Below, piece after piece: positions 1 through 6,522 of a DNA stretch of 12,914 nt. Source of the DNA: Solirubrobacterales bacterium (GTDB lineage: Bacteria > Actinomycetota > Thermoleophilia > Solirubrobacterales > Solirubrobacteraceae); assembly GCA_013696535.1 (NCBI GenBank), contig JACCYI010000046.1, positions 1-12,914 on the forward strand, in the 5' to 3' direction. The translations under genes and the position numbers were made by a program. Every line of letters starts with the position of its first letter. Within the stretch, counting starts at the first letter, position 1. The notes under the pieces are model-generated. The model worked only from the letters and a program-made list of their open reading frames with translations, was not told where the DNA came from and made no database searches.

Positions 1-422
1 TCAACGCTTTGCTCGGCGCCGAGCGCCAATCGACGGGGCCTGTGCGCACCGCCGACAGCCGAGGCCGCCACACCACGGTCGTGCGGGAGCTCATCGGACT
101 GCCGGACGGGGCCCTCCTGATCGACACGCCCGGAATCCGGGAAGCAGGGCTCTGGGACGGGATGGGTGACGTCTACGCGGACGTCGAGGCGCTTGCGGCG
201 GAGTGCCGCTTCGCCAACTGCACGCACACCGGCGAGCCGGGCTGCGCCGTGCGGGATGCGGTGGAACCCGCCCGCGTCGACGCCTGGCAGAAGCTCAAGC
301 GCGAGGAGGCGTGGATCGAGGATCGCCGCGCAGCGGCCCGCAAGAAGGGGGAGGCCGGCAAGAGCATCGCCCGCCGGCAACGGGTCGCCCGCGAGCTGAC
401 CCCGCAGTCGCACGACTGGTGA
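1..422 (+). CDS. rsgA: Ribosome small-subunit-dependent GTPase A, C-terminal part (5' end outside window)
   Basis: RsgA (YjeQ) is a circularly permuted GTPase that acts in the cytoplasm in late maturation of the 30S ribosomal subunit. Codons are in frame from base 3, giving 139 visible residues. The P-loop and the N-terminal OB-fold domain lie outside the window. Visible are the RGRHTT segment (visible residues about 20-25, switch I threonine), the G3 motif DTPG (41-44) followed by IREAGLWD, and the C-terminal zinc-binding module ECRFANCTHTGEPGC with ligands Cys68, Cys73, His75 and Cys81. A basic C-terminal helix follows, as usual in the family. The frame ends in TGA at 420-422. The next gene converges on it 13 bases away, so rsgA is the last gene of its transcript. 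Nothing suggests damage; it is partial only because the window starts inside it. The family assignment is firm. Confidence 0.95.
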   Translation, partial: NALLGAERQSTGPVRTADSRGRHTTVVRELIGLPDGALLIDTPGIREAGLWDGMGDVYADVEALAAECRFANCTHTGEPGCAVRDAVEPARVDAWQKLKREEAWIEDRRAAARKKGEAGKSIARRQRVARELTPQSHDW

Positions 423-435
423 CCGCCGCCGGCCG

Positions 436-672
436 TCAGGGCAGGGGCCGGAACAAGCGCTGCCACCCATCGTGATCGCTGACGGTCGCCAAGGCGTCGC
501 TCACCCTGGCCCGGAGCATGAAGTCTCCGGTGGCGCAGCGAAAGATCAACAGCTCCTCGTCGCGGTTCATCGAGATGGTCGGCTCCCCTTGCCCGGCCAA
601 TGCGGACCGCAGTGGTTCAAGCAGGCCGGCGGCGGCCGGGGCGAAGGTCAGGCAGTAGACGGCGAGCTCCAT
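436..672 (-). CDS. Small orphan protein (78 aa), function unknown
   Basis: I do not recognise this protein. The frame stays open upstream into the IclR gene, but the part before the ATG at 672 is only a shadow of that gene. From 672 onward codons end mainly in G or C, which supports real coding. The 78 residues begin MELAVYCLTF and include the segment EELLIFRCATGDFMLRA, suggesting a small alternating beta/alpha fold. There is no signal peptide, membrane helix or cysteine cluster. It starts 46 bases behind the IclR stop codon on the same strand and could be co-transcribed. However, a LexA-box-like palindrome (691-704) lies 19 bases upstream of the start, hinting at its own promoter. No clear Shine-Dalgarno sequence precedes the ATG. 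A resemblance in size to Pcc1-type small proteins was considered but is not supported by motifs. Confidence 0.55.
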   Translation of the reverse strand: MELAVYCLTFAPAAAGLLEPLRSALAGQGEPTISMNRDEELLIFRCATGDFMLRARVSDALATVSDHDGWQRLFRPLP

Positions 673-690
673 GTCGTGATCAACGGTACC

Positions 691-704
691 AGAACATACG
701 TTCG
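691..704. promoter_or_regulatory. Candidate LexA (SOS) box upstream of the 78-aa gene
   Basis: The sequence AGAACATACGTTCG matches the Gram-positive SOS-box consensus CGAACRNRYGTTCG at 13 of 14 positions; the only mismatch is the first base. It contains GAAC and GTTC half-sites separated by four bases. It lies in the 46-base gap between the IclR stop and the 78-aa ORF, 19-32 bases upstream of that ORF's ATG, which is where a repressor would block transcription. The match is visible directly; regulation by LexA is inference, and no LexA gene is in the window. A chance match of this quality in one window is unlikely but possible. Confidence 0.4.
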
Positions 705-718
705 CTTTGGAGCGAGAT

Positions 719-1510
719 CTACGCCTGACCCGGCCCGACGGTGTGCGAGCTGGGGTGACCGAGCCCCTCGGCGATTCGGGAGGCGGCGCGACAGGTGGCA
801 GGCACGAGCTCCTCGGTGAAGCGCTGCGGGCCGATGCGATCCCGTAGTCCGCTGAGCGACAGCGCAGCGACCACCGTGCCGCGATGGTCACGCACCGGCG
901 CTGCCACGACTGCGTGGCCGCTCGACGGATCTTCGTACCGGGCCAGGTTGCCACGGGCACGGATCGTCGCAAGCTCCTCGGCGCTCAGATGCTGGGCGGC
1001 GGGCTCGCCGTCGCTCTTGCCTGCCAGGAGCAGCTCCTTGATCACCTCGGGCTCCTGGTAGGCGAGCAGCAGGGCACCCGTCACCGCGGCGGTGAGCGTC
1101 TGGCGCCGCCCCACCCAGTCGGCGTGGACGCGGACGTTCGGGCCCGATGCCTGGTCGATGTAGACGACCTCGTCACCGTCGAGGACTCCGAGCCAGGTGG
1201 TCTCACCCGTGGCGTTGCGCAGCTCCCGGACGACGCCGCGCCCGCTGGACCAGACGGGGAAGCGGTTGAAGACGTGCCCGGCCAGCGACACGAGCCCGAG
1301 ACCGAGGACGTAGCCACCGGCCTCACGGTCGGCTTCCACGAGCCGATGGCGTTCGAGGGTGGCGAGCAGCCGAGAAGCCGTGCTGCGATGGACTCCGAGA
1401 GCGGCGGCGACCTGGGTGGCGTTGAGCCGCTCCGTGCGCTCGTCGAAGAGCTCGAGGATGGACAGGGCGCGCTCCACCGCTCGCCCTCCCGATGAAGCGT
1501 CTGACGGCAC
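719..1510 (-). CDS. IclR-family transcriptional regulator
   Basis: This is a cytoplasmic DNA-binding regulator of the IclR family (263 aa, normal length). The N-terminal winged helix-turn-helix spans about residues 12-72. It contains VERALSILELF, the recognition region LNATQVAAALGVHRSTASRLL (about 29-49) and the wing RHRLVEADREAGGYVLG. The C-terminal effector-binding domain (about 85-250) includes TWLGVLDGDEVVYIDQ and SSGHAVVAAPVRDHRGTVVAALSLSG, typical of the family. The GTG start at 1510 gives the usual short lead before the helix-turn-helix but lacks a good ribosome site. An in-frame GTG at 1477 is preceded by GGGAGGG with 6-base spacing and may be the true start (252 aa). The gene is divergent from the M20 hydrolase, with two palindromes between them, so it probably controls that gene and itself. 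The inducer is unknown. Confidence 0.93.
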   Translation of the reverse strand: MPSDASSGGRAVERALSILELFDERTERLNATQVAAALGVHRSTASRLLATLERHRLVEADREAGGYVLGLGLVSLAGHVFNRFPVWSSGRGVVRELRNATGETTWLGVLDGDEVVYIDQASGPNVRVHADWVGRRQTLTAAVTGALLLAYQEPEVIKELLLAGKSDGEPAAQHLSAEELATIRARGNLARYEDPSSGHAVVAAPVRDHRGTVVAALSLSGLRDRIGPQRFTEELVPATCRAASRIAEGLGHPSSHTVGPGQA

Positions 1511-1523
1511 GTGTCAGGCATCG

Positions 1524-1538
1524 TAGACGTCGCGTCTA
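1524..1538. promoter_or_regulatory. 15-bp palindrome, candidate IclR operator
   Basis: TAGACG-TCG-CGTCTA has perfect 6-base arms around a 3-base centre and lies between the divergent IclR and M20 genes, 14 bases from the IclR GTG. IclR-family proteins characteristically bind palindromes of about 14-15 bp in their own divergent promoter regions. The symmetry is seen directly; binding by the neighbouring IclR is inference. Confidence 0.5.
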
Positions 1539-1540
1539 GT

Positions 1541-1554
1541 GCACGCAAGCGTGC
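1541..1554. promoter_or_regulatory. Second inverted repeat in the IclR/M20 intergenic region
   Basis: GCACGC-AA-GCGTGC has perfect 6-base arms and starts 3 bases after the previous palindrome. It differs in sequence from the first, so it is either a site for another regulator or a secondary operator. It lies 51 bases upstream of the GTG proposed for the hydrolase, close to where a promoter would be expected. No convincing -35/-10 pair could be picked by eye. Confidence 0.35.
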
Positions 1555-1604
1555 GCTCACCGCACGATGGTCAACAGACCGCGCACCGGAGTTACCTTCC
1601 GGTC

Positions 1605-2990
1605 GTGGCGCCGAAACCGACATCTCTGACCCGGGCCGAACGGCAGGTGACGGACACGCTCGCGCGACGCGGGAGTGAGATCGTCGACCTCGCCGCCACG
1701 CTCGTGGGCTTTGACACGACGGCGAGCCGGACGGGTGACGACGGAGGCGAAGTGCCCGCGTTGCAGGCGCTGCTGGCCGAGCGGATGAGGAGCGCCGGAT
1801 TCGAGGCGGATCTCTTCGTGCCCGGCCCGGAGGACCTTCCTGCCTCGCGGATGCTGGCCGCCGGTCACGATATGTCCGGCCGGCCGCAGCTCATCGCCCG
1901 ACGGCCCGGCACGGGTGACGGGCGCAGCCTCCTGTTCAACGGCCACGTCGACGTGGTCGAGGTCGGGCGCCGGGAAGCCTGGTCGAGCGATCCGTTCCGG
2001 GCGCGGCTGCGCTCGGAACGGTTGTACGGGCGTGGGGCGTGCGACATGAAGGGCGGCGTGGCGGCCATGGTGCTCGCGGCGGAAGTGCTGGCCGAGCTCG
2101 GCGTCCCGCTGCGTGGCGACCTGCTGCTCAACACGGTGACCGATGAGGAATCCACGGGCGCCGGAACGTTGGCCTGTGTCGCACGCGGGCTGCGCGCAGA
2201 TGGCTGCCTCATACCAGAGCCGACCTCAGGTCAGGTGTGGCTCGGATCGCGCGGTGTGCTGCTGCCGACCGTCGAAGTGGACGGGCGAGCCGGACATACG
2301 GGCCTGGCGCGCGGGGACGAACTCGACGGCGCGGGAGTTGGAGCCATCGAGCGGATCCTGCCGATCCTCGACGCCATGCGCGACCTGCGCGAGCAGTGGT
2401 GGGCGCAGCGTGCGCCAGACGAGACACCGGGCTGGATCGTGCCGACGCACATCTCGGCGGGGGAGTGGATCGTGACCTTCCCCGACTCCTGCCGTGTGCA
2501 GCTGCACGTCACCTACGGAGCCCGCCAGGCCGACGCCGATGGCTGGGGCACCGCGGTCGAGCGCGAGCTGGAGGAGCGGGTGCACGCCGCAGCGCTCGCC
2601 GACCCGTGGCTCGCCGCCCATCCGCCTCGCGTGCGCTGGTCCACCGACGTCCCTTCGGCGACCGTGGCCATCGACGAGCCGATCGTCCGCACGGCGCTGG
2701 GCACGGCCGCTTCCCTCGGCCACCGCACCGGCATCGCCTCGCAGACGACCTGGATCGATGCCATCACCTTCTCGAGGTCTGGTACCCCGGCGATCGGATT
2801 CGGCCCGGGCGATCTCGCTATGGCCCACACCGTCGACGAGTGGATCGACGTCTCAGAGCTCGTGCGCGCCGCGCAGGCGCTCGCGGTGTCTGCGATGCGG
2901 TTCTGCGGTGTGGAGGGGGAATGGAGCCCCGAACCGGCTCAGGAACGGACTGCTCCAGGTGCTCAGCCCGCCGGCCTGCCGGCGCCGTAG
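1605..2990 (+). CDS. M20-family metallo-deacylase (ArgE/DapE-like)
   Basis: This is a cytoplasmic zinc hydrolase of the acetylornithine deacetylase/succinyl-diaminopimelate desuccinylase family, which cleaves N-acyl or amide bonds of small amino compounds. The GTG at 1605 (461 aa) has GGAG 13 bases upstream. An in-frame ATG at 1539 would add 22 residues but overlaps the palindromes, so it is less likely. All metal and catalytic positions are present: His114 and Asp116 in FNGHVDVV, bridging Asp147 in GRGACDMKGG, Glu181 (base) and Glu182 in TDEESTG, Glu205 in IPEPTS, and His408 in AHTVDEW. GHTG in the lid domain supplies the usual dimer-contributed histidine. The product therefore looks active. 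It is divergent from the IclR regulator and converges on an aldehyde dehydrogenase, overlapping it by 28 bases. Context suggests catabolism rather than arginine or lysine synthesis. The substrate is unknown. Confidence 0.88.
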   Translation: MAPKPTSLTRAERQVTDTLARRGSEIVDLAATLVGFDTTASRTGDDGGEVPALQALLAERMRSAGFEADLFVPGPEDLPASRMLAAGHDMSGRPQLIARRPGTGDGRSLLFNGHVDVVEVGRREAWSSDPFRARLRSERLYGRGACDMKGGVAAMVLAAEVLAELGVPLRGDLLLNTVTDEESTGAGTLACVARGLRADGCLIPEPTSGQVWLGSRGVLLPTVEVDGRAGHTGLARGDELDGAGVGAIERILPILDAMRDLREQWWAQRAPDETPGWIVPTHISAGEWIVTFPDSCRVQLHVTYGARQADADGWGTAVERELEERVHAAALADPWLAAHPPRVRWSTDVPSATVAIDEPIVRTALGTAASLGHRTGIASQTTWIDAITFSRSGTPAIGFGPGDLAMAHTVDEWIDVSELVRAAQALAVSAMRFCGVEGEWSPEPAQERTAPGAQPAGLPAP

Positions 2991-4357
2991 ACGGCCTGCA
3001 GATCCGTGACGGCCGCGTAGGCCCACTCACCGCCCTCGACCTGTCCGTTGCCCGAGCGCTTGTGCCCGCCGAAGGGCGCCTCGAGCGCCACCTCGTCACC
3101 CCGGCGGTTGAGCGCGACGATCCCCGCGTGGAGCCGGGCGGGCGCCTCGGCGAGGAGCGCCGGATCGGAGGCGTATACGGCCGCGGAAAGCCCGTAAGGG
3201 GAATCGTTGGCCAGCCGCCACGCGTCCGCGCGGTCGGTGAAGGGCTCGACGGAGAGCACCGGAGCGAAGAGCTCGTGGGTGCGCAGGGGATCGTCTGAAG
3301 CCAATCCCACCAGCAGCGCCGCTCGCGCCGAAGCCCAACCTCCCGGGCCGGGCGCTCCTGCCGGACTGCGCGCCGCGATCCGCGCCCCCCGAGCGACAGC
3401 TGCCTCGATCGTCGCCTCTACGTCCTTCGCCACCAGCGGCGTGATCAGCGGGCCGAGGGATGTCTCAGGATCGCGCGGATCACCCGGCCGCAGGGCGTCC
3501 AGACGGTCGCCGAGCCGGTCCACGAGCCGGTCGTACGCCGCCTCTTGAACGAGCACGCGGCGCGTCGACGTGCACTTCTGCCCGGCGAGCGAGGTCGCGC
3601 ACGCGACGATGCAGCCCGCTGCCGCCTCGAGATCGGCGTCGGCGAAGACGACGGCTGGGTTCAAGCCGCTGAGCTCGAGGGCGCAGCGCGCGAGCCGGGG
3701 GGCGAGGAGGGCCGCGATCGCGCGACCAGTGGTTTCCGATCCCGTGAAGTGCACGGCTGCCACCCGGTCGTGCTCGCACAGGGCGCGGCCCGTGTCGGCG
3801 GGCCCGGGAACCAGCCCGAACACCTCCTCAGGGATGCCCGCCGACAGAAGCCCCTCATGGGTCGCCACGGCGATGCCCGTGGCCAGCTCGGAGGGCTTCC
3901 ACAACACCGCATTGCCCGCCATGAGCGCCGGCAGCCACTTCCAGGCGGGGGTGACCAGCGGAACGTTCCACGGCGTGATAGCCGCGACGACGCCGAGCGG
4001 GCGGTGAATCACGCTCGCGCCGCCCGCTCGTCCGGACGGTGGGGGATGTGACGCGTAGAACTCGGCCGTCCGCGCGGCCCACTCCACCTCGCCCTCGGCG
4101 TCGCCGCGCAACTTGCCGACCTCGGCGACGATCAACCCGGCGAGGCGATCGGCGTCCGCGCGCAGGACCGCCGCGAAGGCTCGCAGCGCGGCGGCCCGCT
4201 CCTCGATCGGGGTCGCCTTCCAGCGCTCGGCTCCGGCATGCGCGCGATCCACGGCGCCTGCCACGTCCATCGCCGACGCCGCCCGCCCTTCGTAGACTGT
4301 TTCGCCCGTCCACGGATCGCGGGAGATCACCCGGCCGTTGGGGGTCGGGCGGGCCAT
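2963..4357 (-). CDS. NAD(P)-dependent aldehyde dehydrogenase
   Basis: This enzyme oxidises an aldehyde to the carboxylic acid with NAD(P)+ (ALDH superfamily; 464 aa, slightly shorter than the usual 470-500). Visible landmarks are TPWNVPLVTPAWK with the oxyanion Asn131, the cofactor lysine Lys154 in LWKPSE, FTGSETTGR (204-211) of the nucleotide fold, general base Glu228 in LELSGLNP, catalytic Cys262 in GQKCTSTRR, HELFAPVLSVEPF, and the C-terminal APFGGHKRSGNG. The usual ELGGKNP reads ELSGLNP here, an atypical variant that keeps the catalytic glutamate. The product should be active. Its stop overlaps the end of the M20 gene, and it diverges from the DrrAB exporter across a 135-base gap. It may act with the M20 hydrolase under IclR control (inference). 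The substrate cannot be assigned; sugar-acid semialdehydes, aromatic or aliphatic aldehydes all remain possible. Confidence 0.92.
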   Translation of the reverse strand: MARPTPNGRVISRDPWTGETVYEGRAASAMDVAGAVDRAHAGAERWKATPIEERAAALRAFAAVLRADADRLAGLIVAEVGKLRGDAEGEVEWAARTAEFYASHPPPSGRAGGASVIHRPLGVVAAITPWNVPLVTPAWKWLPALMAGNAVLWKPSELATGIAVATHEGLLSAGIPEEVFGLVPGPADTGRALCEHDRVAAVHFTGSETTGRAIAALLAPRLARCALELSGLNPAVVFADADLEAAAGCIVACATSLAGQKCTSTRRVLVQEAAYDRLVDRLGDRLDALRPGDPRDPETSLGPLITPLVAKDVEATIEAAVARGARIAARSPAGAPGPGGWASARAALLVGLASDDPLRTHELFAPVLSVEPFTDRADAWRLANDSPYGLSAAVYASDPALLAEAPARLHAGIVALNRRGDEVALEAPFGGHKRSGNGQVEGGEWAYAAVTDLQAVYGAGRPAG

Positions 4358-4422
4358 GCCGTGCAGTATCCCTTACCGGCGCCGTGATCGTGTGCTGATC
4401 GACGGCGTCCGCGATGAATCTC

Positions 4423-4440
4423 GAGACCTGGGCAGGTCTC
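4423..4440. promoter_or_regulatory. 18-bp inverted repeat, candidate operator of the drrAB-like operon
   Basis: GAGACCTG-GG-CAGGTCTC has perfect 8-base arms. It lies in the 135-base divergent region between the aldehyde dehydrogenase and the exporter genes, 52 bases upstream of the DrrA-like ATG. This size and position fit a TetR- or MarR-type repressor site. No such regulator is adjacent, so the binding protein would be encoded elsewhere. It could also form an RNA hairpin in the 5' leader if transcription starts upstream of it. Confidence 0.45.
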
Positions 4441-4492
4441 ACGGAAAGAGCGCACCGCCTCGCTCACCGACCCGAGACTTCCGAGGAGCCAG

Positions 4493-5482
4493 ATGACACC
4501 CCAATCCCCTCTCGCGATCGAGGCCACCGGTCTCGTCAAGGTCTTCGGCGAGACCCGCGCGGTCGACGGCGTGGACCTTGCGGTGCGCAGCGGCACCGTC
4601 TATGGCGTGCTCGGCCCCAACGGCGCCGGCAAGACGACGACGATCCGCATGCTGGCGACCTTGCTGCGCCCGGACGGCGGGAGCGCTCGCGTCCTCGGGC
4701 ACGACATCGTCGACGAGGCCGACGCGGTGCGGAGCGCTGTCAGTCTGACCGGCCAGCTCGCCTCCGTCGACGAAGACCTGACGGGTCGCGAGAACCTGAT
4801 TCTGATCGGCCGCCTCTTGGGGCTCAAACGACCCGCCGCGAAGGCCCGGGCGACCGAGCTGCTCGATGCGTTCGGGCTGGCCGAGGCGGCCGCGCGGCTC
4901 GTCAAGAACTACTCCGGAGGCATGCGGCGCAGGCTCGACCTCGCTGCCAGCATCGTGGTGACCCCGGAGCTCATGTTCCTCGACGAGCCGACGACCGGGC
5001 TGGATCCGCGTTCACGCAACCAGGTGTGGGACATCATCCGCGTCCTGGTCGCAGAGGGCACCACGATCCTGCTCTGCACCCAGTACCTGGAGGAGGCCGA
5101 TCAGCTCGCCGACGGGATCGCCGTCATCGACCGCGGAAAAGTGATCGCCGAGGGTACCCCCGGCCAACTCAAGGCGTCGGTCGGCTCAGGCGCGCTGCAC
5201 GTGCGCCTGATAGATCCCGGGCAGCGCCCGGCGGCCAAGCAGGTGCTCGAACGCGAGCTCGGCGTCGTCACCCTGGAAGCTGATTCCTCCGCGCTGTCAG
5301 CCGCCTGCTCCGAGCCCGACCGCGCCGCCGAGGCGGTCGCCGAGTTGAGTCGCGCCGGCGTCCGGATCGCCGACTTCTCACTCGGCCAGCCGAGCCTCGA
5401 CGAGGTCTTTCTCGCGCTGACCGGTCACCCGGCCGAGCCCATAGAGCAACGCGATCCCCTTGAAGAGGAGCACGCGGCATGA
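4493..5482 (+). CDS. ABC exporter ATP-binding protein, DrrA type
   Basis: This is the cytoplasmic ATPase of a DrrAB-type exporter, the family that includes daunorubicin and other polyketide-resistance pumps (329 aa, normal). Motifs in order: Walker [10 protein letters not shown] (41-49), Q-loop Gln88, signature YSGGMRRR (140-147), Walker B LMFLDE with Glu165, D-loop GLDPRS, and [14 protein letters not shown]. The switch histidine is replaced by glutamine (Gln197), as is usual in DrrA-type proteins. The C-terminal extension (about 225-320) is the DrrA-specific domain, ending in [17 protein letters not shown]. The ribosome site GAGGAG lies 4 bases before the ATG. The stop overlaps the start of the permease gene by 4 bases (ATGA), so the two are translationally coupled. 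The exported substrate is unknown: no biosynthetic genes surround the pair. Confidence 0.94.
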   Translation: MTPQSPLAIEATGLVKVFGETRAVDGVDLAVRSGTVYGVLGPNGAGKTTTIRMLATLLRPDGGSARVLGHDIVDEADAVRSAVSLTGQLASVDEDLTGRENLILIGRLLGLKRPAAKARATELLDAFGLAEAAARLVKNYSGGMRRRLDLAASIVVTPELMFLDEPTTGLDPRSRNQVWDIIRVLVAEGTTILLCTQYLEEADQLADGIAVIDRGKVIAEGTPGQLKASVGSGALHVRLIDPGQRPAAKQVLERELGVVTLEADSSALSAACSEPDRAAEAVAELSRAGVRIADFSLGQPSLDEVFLALTGHPAEPIEQRDPLEEEHAA

Positions 5483-6327
5483 GCGCCAATCCGACCACCC
5501 AGGCCGACTCCGGACTCGGTGCTGACCAGGCCGCGGTCCGCAAGGCGATCTCCTCGACTACGCGCCCGCCCAAGCCGAGCGCGTTGTCGGCGGCGCTCAC
5601 CTTCGGGTGGCGGGGGATGCTGAAGGTCAAGCACGTCCCCGAGCAGCTCCTCGACGTGACGATCACGCCGGTGATGTTCGTGCTGATGTTCACCTACATC
5701 TTCGGAGGCGCGATCGCAGGCTCCACCGGTGAGTACCTGGACTACATCCTCCCGGGGATCCTGGTTATGTCAGTGCTGTTCACCACGGTCTACTCCGGTG
5801 TCGCACTGAACACCGACCTGACCAAGGGGGTGGTCGATCGGTTCCGCTCGCTCCCGATCTGGCGGCCGGCGCCCCTGCTGGGCTCGTTGATCGGCGACAG
5901 CGTGCGCTACCTGGTGGCCGGCACCGTGATCATCGTGCTCGGGGTGATCCTCGGCTTTCGCCCCAATGCCGGGGTTCCCGGCGTCGTGGCGGCACTCGCC
6001 CTGGTCGTCTTCTTCGCGTTCGGCCTGTCCTGGGTCTTCACGACCATCGGCCTTCTGATGCGGTCGCCCAGCGCGGTGATGAACGCCGGATTCATGGGGA
6101 TCTTCCCGCTCACGTTCCTCTCCAACGTCTTCGTCAAACCGGACACGCTTCCAGCCGGCCTGGAGGCCTTCGTCGACGTCAACCCGATCTCCGTCCTGGC
6201 CAGCGCATCCCGAGGGTTGATGGAGGGCAATGCGGACTCGAGTGACATCCTGATCGTGCTGGCGGTGTCCGTGGCCCTGACCGCCGTGTTCGCGCCGTTG
6301 ACCACGCGCCTCTACCACCGGGGTTGA
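5479..6327 (+). CDS. ABC-2 type permease, DrrB type
   Basis: This is the membrane subunit of the exporter formed with the preceding ATPase (282 aa, normal). A hydrophilic N-terminus of about 55 residues precedes six predicted membrane segments at about residues 59-81, 90-110, 135-157, 165-187, 195-215 and 254-275. The segment [19 protein letters not shown] between segments 2 and 3 is the conserved cytoplasmic coupling region of ABC-2 permeases (the family motif around E/D...G...R.RSLP). [16 protein letters not shown] near the end also matches DrrB proteins. The start codon overlaps the stop of the ATPase gene, and the stop at 6325-6327 is followed by a palindrome. Drug efflux is the family role; other roles such as lipid or metabolite export are possible. 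Confidence 0.93.
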   Translation: MSANPTTQADSGLGADQAAVRKAISSTTRPPKPSALSAALTFGWRGMLKVKHVPEQLLDVTITPVMFVLMFTYIFGGAIAGSTGEYLDYILPGILVMSVLFTTVYSGVALNTDLTKGVVDRFRSLPIWRPAPLLGSLIGDSVRYLVAGTVIIVLGVILGFRPNAGVPGVVAALALVVFFAFGLSWVFTTIGLLMRSPSAVMNAGFMGIFPLTFLSNVFVKPDTLPAGLEAFVDVNPISVLASASRGLMEGNADSSDILIVLAVSVALTAVFAPLTTRLYHRG

Positions 6328-6330
6328 CGA

Positions 6331-6342
6331 ACGACCGGTCGT
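6331..6342. repeat. Perfect 12-bp palindrome after the permease stop
   Basis: ACGACCGGTCGT reads the same on both strands and begins 4 bases after the permease stop codon. Adding the outer TGAC (6325-6328) and GTCA (6343-6346), with a 2-base bulge, extends the symmetry. It could be a DNA-protein site or part of an mRNA 3' end; there is no T-rich tract. Confidence 0.3.
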
Positions 6343-6423
6343 GTCAGCCTCCTTCTCCCGACTCGCCCGCCGTGAACTCCTCCTGTGCGAGCAACGGGCG
6401 GATCGACGCTTCGATCAAGCCGT

Positions 6424-6440
6424 CCTCCCGAGACGGGAGG
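6424..6440 (+). terminator. Stem-loop between the exporter operon and the AI-2E gene
   Basis: CCTCCCG-AGA-CGGGAGG forms a perfect 7-bp GC-rich stem with a 3-base loop, 97 bases after the permease stop and 83 bases before the next start. Its position suits the 3' end of the exporter transcript, but there is no following T run, so termination would be atypical or the hairpin may only stabilise RNA. A role as a DNA operator for the downstream gene is the alternative. Confidence 0.35.
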
Positions 6441-6522
6441 CGTACCCCGCTGACTTTCGAACCACACGTCTACGCTCCGGAACCTGAGTGCGAGTACTTC
6501 TGACCACAGGACGGAGCCAGCC

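Noticed and set aside
430..451. CGGCC...GGCCG as a terminator between rsgA and the orphan gene
   Set aside because: Only five pairs with a 12-base loop and no T tract; arms of this kind are expected by chance at this GC content.
436..972. A 178-aa minus-strand reading frame extending the small orphan upstream to 972
   Set aside because: The upstream 100 residues overlap the IclR coding sequence in another frame and have the Arg/Ser-rich composition of a shadow; the plausible start is the ATG at 672.
2237..3298. A 353-aa plus-strand frame spanning the M20/aldehyde dehydrogenase junction
   Set aside because: Very Arg-rich translation lying in the wrong frame of M20 and antisense to the dehydrogenase; no family features.
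4493..6327. DrrAB-type pair as evidence for an antibiotic biosynthetic cluster
   Set aside because: No polyketide, peptide-synthetase or tailoring genes occur in the window, and DrrAB-type exporters are common outside such clusters.
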